DNA of 61,366 bases from an archaeon (GTDB lineage Archaea > Micrarchaeota > Micrarchaeia > Norongarragalinales > UBA97), in assembly GCA_020057405.1 (NCBI GenBank), contig JAGVFW010000009.1, positions 1-61,366 on the forward strand, given 5' to 3'. The notes under the pieces are model-generated. The model ran no database searches and was not told the DNA's origin. It saw only the letters and a list, made by a program, of their open reading frames with translations. A program made the translations under genes and the position numbers. This document shows, one piece after another, positions 56,414 to 61,366 of the stretch. The stretch's first letter is position 1, and each line of letters starts with the position of its first letter.

Positions 56414-57607
56414 TTAGATGATTGCCAGCTGCTTGCCGGCTTTTTCAAAAGCGCCAAGCGCCACGGTAAGGTCTTCGCGGGAAAGTTCGGCATTCATCAT
56501 CGTGCGAATGCGCGCCTTGTCCTTTGCAACCATCGGAAACACTATGGGCAGGGCGAAAACGCCTTGTTCGAAAAGCAGTTCGCTTAACGCTTTTGCCTTT
56601 GAGCTCTCGCCGACAATCACGGGGGTGATCGGGGTTTGGCTGATGCCGGTGTCAAAGCCAAGCGACTGCAGCTCCTTCTTGAAGTAACGCGTATTTTCCC
56701 ACAAGCGGGCCAGGTGCTCGGGTTCGGTCTCAAGCACTTCAAGTGCCGCAATGCATGCGGCAACGGTTGCGGGCGGGGCTGAGCCGCTTAGGAGCCACGT
56801 GCGCGACTTGTTGAGGGCAAAATTGACCAGGTCGCGGCTCCCTGCAATGCTTCCGCCGACCACGCCAAACGCCTTTGAGAACGTCCCCATATCGACGTGC
56901 ACGCGCCCCTCAAGGCCGAAGTGGTTGACGATGCCTCGGCCTTTTTCCCCGAGGACGCCGTCGCCGTGCGCGTCGTCAACGTAGACCATGGCGCCGTGCG
57001 CTTCGGCAAGTCCGGTAATTTCCTTTAGCGGCGCGATGTCACCATCCATTGAAAAGACGCCGTCGGTCAAGATTAAAATCCTTCGCGGGGGAGTCGGCCT
57101 GGCGTCAAGTTCATTTAGCACGCGCTCGAGGTCGGATGGATTGGCGTGCTTGAAAATTGCGCGCTCTGCCTTGCAGAGGCGCACGCCGTCAATGATTGAG
57201 CCGTGGTTGAGCTCGTCGCTGATTACGGTGTCGCCCTCGCCGACAAGCTGCGGGATGAGGCCGGCGTTTGCGGCAAAGCCCGTTTGATAGTAAAGTGCCG
57301 CCTCGGTGTGCTTGAAGCTCGCGATTTTTTTCTCAAGAGCGGCGTGCAAGTCCATCGTGCCTGCAATTGCGCGGACGCTTCCCGAACCGGCGCCGCGCGC
57401 GTTGACCGCGTCGATTGCAGCCTGCCTTAAGCGCGGGTGGTTTGAGAGGCCGAGGTAATTGTTCGAGCAAAGGACGAGCACTTTTTTTCCGTCAACGGTT
57501 GCACGCGGCTGGCTCGGGTCCTGTAGCACGCGGATTTTCCAGTCGATGCTCGCGGCTACCATTGCGGCGTATTCAAGCTTAAGAAATGAAGTAGAGTCTC
57601 TAGTCAC
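56414..57607 (-). CDS. kbl: 2-amino-3-ketobutyrate CoA ligase (glycine C-acetyltransferase)
   Basis: Kbl splits 2-amino-3-ketobutyrate with CoA to glycine and acetyl-CoA. The 397-residue alpha-oxoamine synthase shows VLCSNNYLGLSNHPRL, RAIAGTMDLHAALEKKIASF, DELNHGSIIDGVRL, VYVDDAHGDGVLGEKGRG (PLP-binding Asp-x-x-His) and GTFSKAFGVVGG (PLP Lys). The start is GTG 57607, 26 bases from an AGTTTTATTC box. It is divergent from tdh, the enzyme before it in the pathway, so both should be controlled together. Confidence 0.9.
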   Translation of the reverse strand: MTRDSTSFLKLEYAAMVAASIDWKIRVLQDPSQPRATVDGKKVLVLCSNNYLGLSNHPRLRQAAIDAVNARGAGSGSVRAIAGTMDLHAALEKKIASFKHTEAALYYQTGFAANAGLIPQLVGEGDTVISDELNHGSIIDGVRLCKAERAIFKHANPSDLERVLNELDARPTPPRRILILTDGVFSMDGDIAPLKEITGLAEAHGAMVYVDDAHGDGVLGEKGRGIVNHFGLEGRVHVDMGTFSKAFGVVGGSIAGSRDLVNFALNKSRTWLLSGSAPPATVAACIAALEVLETEPEHLARLWENTRYFKKELQSLGFDTGISQTPITPVIVGESSKAKALSELLFEQGVFALPIVFPMVAKDKARIRTMMNAELSREDLTVALGAFEKAGKQLAII

Positions 57608-57747
57608 GATAAGATTTCAGTGCGACAAGAATAAAACTGCGCGCAACATCGACGCGCGTCGAAAAGACTGGTTTTGTGTTACTGGTTTTTATTGCCGGAT
57701 TCGCCCCTTTAACTAGATTAGATTAATACTGCGAGTTGATGGCATCT

Positions 57748-58791
57748 ATGAAAGCTGTAATGAAAAAGAAGCCCGCAAAGGGGTTTGAGCTTGGCGATGT
57801 CGAAGTCCCGGAAGTTAAGGACGGCGAATTGCTGGTTAAAGTCAAGGCGACGAGTGTTTGTGGAACTGATGTCCACATTTGGAAGTGGGACGAGTGGGCG
57901 CAAAAGCGCATCAAGACTCCCCGAATCATCGGCCACGAGTTTGCAGGCGAAGTCGTCGAGCTTGGAAAGGGCGTCGAAGGGTTCAAGAAAGGCGACATGG
58001 TGAGCGGCGAGACGCACATCAATTGCGAACACTGTTTCCAGTGCAGGACCGGCAACGGCCACATTTGCGAGAATGTCAAGCTCCGTGGCATTGATGTTGA
58101 CGGGTGCTTTGCAGAGTACTTGACGATGCCTGCGGGAACTGCTTGGAAGAACGACCCCAAGATTCCGCTTGAAGTGATGAGCGCGCAAGAGCCTTTCGGA
58201 AACGCGGTGCACACGGTTTATTCGGGCAAGGTGGCTGGGCAGACCATCGTAGTAATGGGCTGCGGGCCCATCGGCATGTGCGCAGCTGCGTTGTGCAACG
58301 CAACGGGCGCGGAAAAGATTTTTGTTGTTGACATCAATGACTACCGCCTCGGGCTGGCGCAAAAGTTGGCGGGAAATTCCTCAAGCATAACGCTTGTGAA
58401 CGCTGCCAAAGAGGATCCGGTAAAGGCCGTCCTTGCGGCAACCGGCGGCCGCGGTGCTGATGTCGTTTTAGAAATGTCGGGCATCGGCGAGTGCCTGCGC
58501 CAGAGCTTCAAGATGGTGAGGGCCGGAGGGCGCGTGTCAATCCTCGGCGTTTATTCGGGCGAAGTGCCGCTTGACGTCACTGATGGGATAGTGTTCAAGG
58601 GCGCGATTGTCAACGGGGTTAACGGCAGGCTCATGTTTGACACCTGGTTTAGGAGCGCGGCGCTACTACGCAGCGGGAAAGTCGACTTGAGTCGGATAAT
58701 CACGCACAAGTTTAATGGCCTTGACAAGATGGATGAGGCAATCGAGGTAATGGCTTCGGGAAAAAGCGGCAAAGTCGTCGTGTTTCCTTAG
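57748..58791 (+). CDS. tdh: L-threonine 3-dehydrogenase
   Basis: Tdh oxidises threonine to 2-amino-3-ketobutyrate with NAD+. The 347-residue zinc alcohol dehydrogenase has catalytic zinc ligands in VCGTDVHIWKWDEWAQ and GHEFAGEVVELGKGV, structural zinc Cys in CEHCFQCRTGNGHIC, and the NAD fold VVMGCGPIGMCAAAL followed by VVDINDYRL. ATG 57748 lies 27 bases from a TTAGATTAA box; ATG 57739 is also in frame. The stop overlaps the convergent CCA gene by four bases. Confidence 0.9.
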   Translation: MKAVMKKKPAKGFELGDVEVPEVKDGELLVKVKATSVCGTDVHIWKWDEWAQKRIKTPRIIGHEFAGEVVELGKGVEGFKKGDMVSGETHINCEHCFQCRTGNGHICENVKLRGIDVDGCFAEYLTMPAGTAWKNDPKIPLEVMSAQEPFGNAVHTVYSGKVAGQTIVVMGCGPIGMCAAALCNATGAEKIFVVDINDYRLGLAQKLAGNSSSITLVNAAKEDPVKAVLAATGGRGADVVLEMSGIGECLRQSFKMVRAGGRVSILGVYSGEVPLDVTDGIVFKGAIVNGVNGRLMFDTWFRSAALLRSGKVDLSRIITHKFNGLDKMDEAIEVMASGKSGKVVVFP

Positions 58792-60185
58792 AGCCATGCT
58801 GCCTTTTTTCGCACGAACGCGTCGAGCTTCTTTAGTTCAGCGGCATCCATTTCCGAAGGGATTTTTGCGCCCTCGACCAACCGGGCGCGCTTGAAAGCCG
58901 CCTCTAGGTGGCCTCCGACTGCCAACCCCTTGCCGGTCTTTAGCAGTAACTGCAATAACTCTTTCGCCAAAACTGGAGTGCGCTTTTCCTCGGCATACCA
59001 GCGCTCGCCCTTTAGGTACGGTCCGCGCACAGCGCGCTTATGGCCTGCGGCAAAATCGATCGAGTCCTTTGAAAACCACGCGGGTGGCCCTTGGAACACT
59101 TTAACTGCGGGCCGCGAGGCCGACGGCAGTTCAACGAGGAGCCAAAAGCGCCGCTCGTCCATCATCAAGTGGCAGTCCATTATTGGAAATTCCTCGCGCG
59201 CAAGCACGTCGCAGAGCGATTGCATTAGTTTTCTCGCCTGGGGAAACACGGTGTCCTCGACTGAACCGCGCGGTCGGGGCAACTCGACTGCAAAGAACGC
59301 GGTGCCGCGCGAGGTGATGGCGGTAGCGATTGCCGAGGGCAGCGGCGGTTTTTGTTCCGAGGCGGTGAAGAACTCGCGGGAGGGTGATGCGGCAAACGCC
59401 TGGCTGATTGCGGAAAGTATCGCGAGGCTCTCGTTGCTTACTGCGGCAGCGGCGTTGCGGTTTCGGTCAATCGCGTCGACCATGACTAGGGGCGAGCCTT
59501 CGAACTTTTTGGCCAGCTCGGCTTCCTTGCCGCGCCAAGCGGATTCGATGTCGATAACAACCGGCGGCCGCCATTGCGCAGCAGCAGTTAGGAGGCCCCA
59601 AAGCGAGCGGTAGTTTAGCACAAGATACTCGCAAAGGAGGCCGGAGAAGCCGCCTATGGTTGCCTCTGCGCCGTAGACGCCGGCGCGCTTGAGTATCGCC
59701 TTTAGCAGGCGCACGTCGCGCTTTTGCCGAAAGTTAAGCCGCTTTTGCAGGTAATCCATGTGCAGGGGCGACCTATCGACCGCGCTTTTTATCGGCTCGT
59801 GAGGCACTATCTGGAAGCAGGGGATGACTTCGACTTTGTAGTTTCCGACAACTCCTGCGAGATACGGGTGCTCGGCGTAGTGCGTCTCCCATTTTGCGGG
59901 AATGCCGGCGCGCGTTGCGGCAAAAGTCTTTTCCGCAATTTCCTCGCGCGAGTATTTTTGGGGAAAGGCGATGAAGAGGTCGATGTCTTTTTCAAGATGC
60001 AGGCCGGTGTCCCGGGCGGTTGAGCCGATGAAGTAAACGCGTGCGGATGGCAAGCGCAGGGCGTCTTCAAGCTTCTCGACTAGCTCCATGGCGAAGGCTT
60101 TTTCGGCCGCGGACTCTTTTGCAGTGGGGGTTATGCCCACCGAAACTTCAGCAAAGAGCTTCTCCGCCTTTTCAGATGCCTTCAT
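58788..60185 (-). CDS. cca: CCA-adding enzyme, archaeal class I
   Basis: The enzyme adds CCA to tRNA 3' ends. The 465-residue protein has the class I nucleotidyltransferase site ARVYFIGSTARDTGLHLEKD and IDLFIAF (D-x-D), YLAGVVGNYKVEVIPCF with a third acidic residue, HMDYLQKRLNFRQKRDVRLLKAIL and GGFSGLLCEYLVLNYRS, all typical of the archaeal enzyme. The tRNA-Arg in this window lacks an encoded CCA, so the enzyme is needed. ATG 60185 lies 28 bases after a CTTTAAATCC box. Confidence 0.93.
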   Translation of the reverse strand: MKASEKAEKLFAEVSVGITPTAKESAAEKAFAMELVEKLEDALRLPSARVYFIGSTARDTGLHLEKDIDLFIAFPQKYSREEIAEKTFAATRAGIPAKWETHYAEHPYLAGVVGNYKVEVIPCFQIVPHEPIKSAVDRSPLHMDYLQKRLNFRQKRDVRLLKAILKRAGVYGAEATIGGFSGLLCEYLVLNYRSLWGLLTAAAQWRPPVVIDIESAWRGKEAELAKKFEGSPLVMVDAIDRNRNAAAAVSNESLAILSAISQAFAASPSREFFTASEQKPPLPSAIATAITSRGTAFFAVELPRPRGSVEDTVFPQARKLMQSLCDVLAREEFPIMDCHLMMDERRFWLLVELPSASRPAVKVFQGPPAWFSKDSIDFAAGHKRAVRGPYLKGERWYAEEKRTPVLAKELLQLLLKTGKGLAVGGHLEAAFKRARLVEGAKIPSEMDAAELKKLDAFVRKKAAWL

Positions 60186-60210
60186 AAGCAGGGTTACGCA
60201 GGCTGCGGAT

Positions 60211-60738
60211 TTAAAGCAAAGCAAACTCCGCCACAATCGAGTGCACGGCGCCCTTGGAGGAGAGCTCGCTTTTCATCAGGTAAAAGGAATTGACTTGAAA
60301 CGGGCCGAAGTCTGCGGGTGATTTGGAAAGCGCAACGAGCTTGTCGGAATTGTGCTGTGAGCGGATTCTTGCCAGGGTGACGTGCGGGTGGAAAGGCCGG
60401 TCTTCGCGGTAGTTGAGGAAGGAGGAAACTTGTTTTTGCAGTTCCAGTAGTTCCTTGCTCTCAATGCCCGCCCAGAATACTTGCGGGGACTTTTCGTTTG
60501 GGAAAACTCCGAGACCTAAGGCGGTTGCGCTGAAGCGCGGAAAGCTTATGGAGCTAAGGGCTGCGATAAGCTCCTTTGCTTGTCCTTCGCTTTTTTCGCC
60601 AAGGAAGGCGAGGGTGCAGTGGAGTTGGTTTGGGTCGGCGAAACCGGCGTCTGCGCCGGTTTGGATGGCTTTTTCAATCGTCTGCGCCAGGCTATCGCAA
60701 GCCGGCGGGGTCACGGGAATTGAGACGAACAAGCGCAT
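60211..60738 (-). CDS. thpR: RNA 2',3'-cyclic phosphodiesterase (ThpR/LigT)
   Basis: The 175-residue protein is a 2H phosphoesterase: first motif LHCTLAFLGE and second HPHVTLARI give the two H-x-T-x active-site pairs. LigT/ThpR proteins open 2',3'-cyclic phosphates or ligate tRNA halves in vitro. Length is typical. It lies 25 bases before cca on the same strand, a pairing that makes sense for tRNA end processing. Confidence 0.9.
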   Translation of the reverse strand: MRLFVSIPVTPPACDSLAQTIEKAIQTGADAGFADPNQLHCTLAFLGEKSEGQAKELIAALSSISFPRFSATALGLGVFPNEKSPQVFWAGIESKELLELQKQVSSFLNYREDRPFHPHVTLARIRSQHNSDKLVALSKSPADFGPFQVNSFYLMKSELSSKGAVHSIVAEFALL

Positions 60739-60791
60739 TTCAATAACCTTTTAAGCCACTCTGGGCCTCTGGATAACTGCAGGTGTGTTTT

Positions 60792-61366
60792 GTGTTCAAA
60801 AAGGCTTTGTTTTTGGCAGTTTTGCTCCTCGTCGTAGCCGGCGCGGGGGCCTCGCAGGTTGACATCATCGACCCCGTTAGGGAAACCATTGCGGCCCAGA
60901 ATGCGCTTTTGCCCGACAGGGCGGTTGACTTGGGCGTAGTTGGGCCGGGCCAGAAGCTTGAGCTCATTGCCTATACTGACACTGGCGAGATTAGCCGCGG
61001 CAACGAAACGATTAGCAGGCGCAATGCAGTCTGGGACCGGATGGAAGTGGTTTCTGACAGCGTGCCAAAAGGCTGGGTCGGCCAGGACAGCCTGCGCTAC
61101 GAGTCACCCATGAAGGCGTTTATCGTCGTTGACAGAAACGCGGCAAACGGGGACTACAACTTTTTGCTAAAGACCGTTGACGAATTCGAGGGAGTCGCAC
61201 CCCTCACTTTCCGCGCAAAGGCGACGGTAACTAGCGCGGTGTTCTCCTTGCGGATTTCGGGCGAGCCGGTTAAAGTGCCGTCACGCTCCACCGCAGTCTA
61301 CCAGCTTGAGCTTGAGAACAAGGGCAGCGCGAGCGATGTGTTTGAAGTCAAGGTCACGGGGCTGCC
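60792..61366 (+). CDS. Secreted or surface protein, N-terminal part
   Basis: The frame runs off the window after 191 codons. The N terminus is a signal peptide (MFKKALFLAVLLLVVAGAGAS, likely cut after GAGA or so), followed by beta-rich sequence (DLGVVGPGQKLELIAYTDTG; SLRISGEPVKVPSRSTAVYQ; LELENKGSASDVFEVKV) that reads like NEW3/CARDB-type Ig-like repeats of archaeal surface proteins. The start is GTG 60792 behind GGTG; GTG 60783 is also in frame. Partial at the 3' end. Confidence 0.6.
   Translation, partial: MFKKALFLAVLLLVVAGAGASQVDIIDPVRETIAAQNALLPDRAVDLGVVGPGQKLELIAYTDTGEISRGNETISRRNAVWDRMEVVSDSVPKGWVGQDSLRYESPMKAFIVVDRNAANGDYNFLLKTVDEFEGVAPLTFRAKATVTSAVFSLRISGEPVKVPSRSTAVYQLELENKGSASDVFEVKVTGL

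Noticed and set aside
1..61366. CRISPR array, rRNA genes, complete insertion sequence or prophage
   Set aside because: I saw no regularly spaced direct repeats, no rRNA-like stretches, no transposase or integrase, and no phage structural genes.

Overview
The window is archaeal. It carries an archaeal histone, an Orc1/Cdc6-like AAA+ ATPase, Rad50 and HerA, NreA with a C-terminal PCNA-box-like tail, an archaeal-type CCA-adding enzyme, DtdA (D-aminoacyl-tRNA deacylase), aEF-1beta beside its usual zinc-ribbon partner, an aCPSF2-like beta-CASP nuclease, an Lhr helicase and a tRNA-Arg with a bulge-helix-bulge intron. Transcription signals are also archaeal: most first-in-operon genes have an AT-rich TATA-like box centred about 26-31 bases before the start codon, so their mRNAs are probably leaderless. 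Genes inside operons use Shine-Dalgarno-like GGTG/GAGG or ATGA/TAATG overlaps. The compact layout and many small unknown genes fit a DPANN-type lineage (Diapherotrites/Micrarchaeota-like is my weak guess), but no rRNA is present to settle it.

Region by region. 1-8.5 kb is accessory DNA: an IS200/IS605-like end that appears to cut off a methyltransferase gene, an ankyrin protein, a tandem-HTH protein, an amidinotransferase-like enzyme, a DUF4258/MqsA-like toxin-antitoxin pair, a lipoprotein and several small unknowns. 8.5-21.6 kb holds short genes separated by a dispersed repeat, uvrC, a VapBC-type pair, uvrB-uvrA, a degenerate kinase-like protein and lhr. 22.3-27.6 kb is the most striking part: a eukaryote-like ubiquitin-type conjugation locus with E2, ubiquitin-like modifier, Rpn11-like JAMM protease, winged-helix/RING-like protein and E1, plus at least five small unknown companions. 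27.6-33.5 kb holds dtdA, a rhomboid protease, nreA, a repeat-rich 550 bp intergenic region, the Orc1-like gene and a histone. 33.7-41 kb holds a methyltransferase, two lipoproteins with M23-like folds, a DHH/RecJ-like phosphoesterase, small regulators, membrane proteins and aCPSF2. 42-48.2 kb is a tightly overlapping glycogen/alpha-glucan operon. 48.2-61.4 kb holds herA-gatC-gatA, tRNA-Arg, zinc-ribbon/FAD synthase/aEF-1beta, rad50 with a coupled unknown gene, divergent kbl/tdh for threonine breakdown, the CCA enzyme, ThpR and the start of a secreted protein.

How the genes fit together. In the ubiquitin-like locus the modifier already ends in Gly-Gly, so E1 could activate it directly, pass it to the E2 active cysteine, and use the RING-like protein as E3. 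The JAMM protein would then act mainly as a deconjugase. The components sit in three transcription units on both strands, two of them fired from symmetric shared TATA boxes. A 56-residue protein of the E2 operon and a 254-residue disordered protein of the JAMM/RING operon share a C-terminal SF-x2-RL-x2-M-x-G motif, which suggests a common docking helix.
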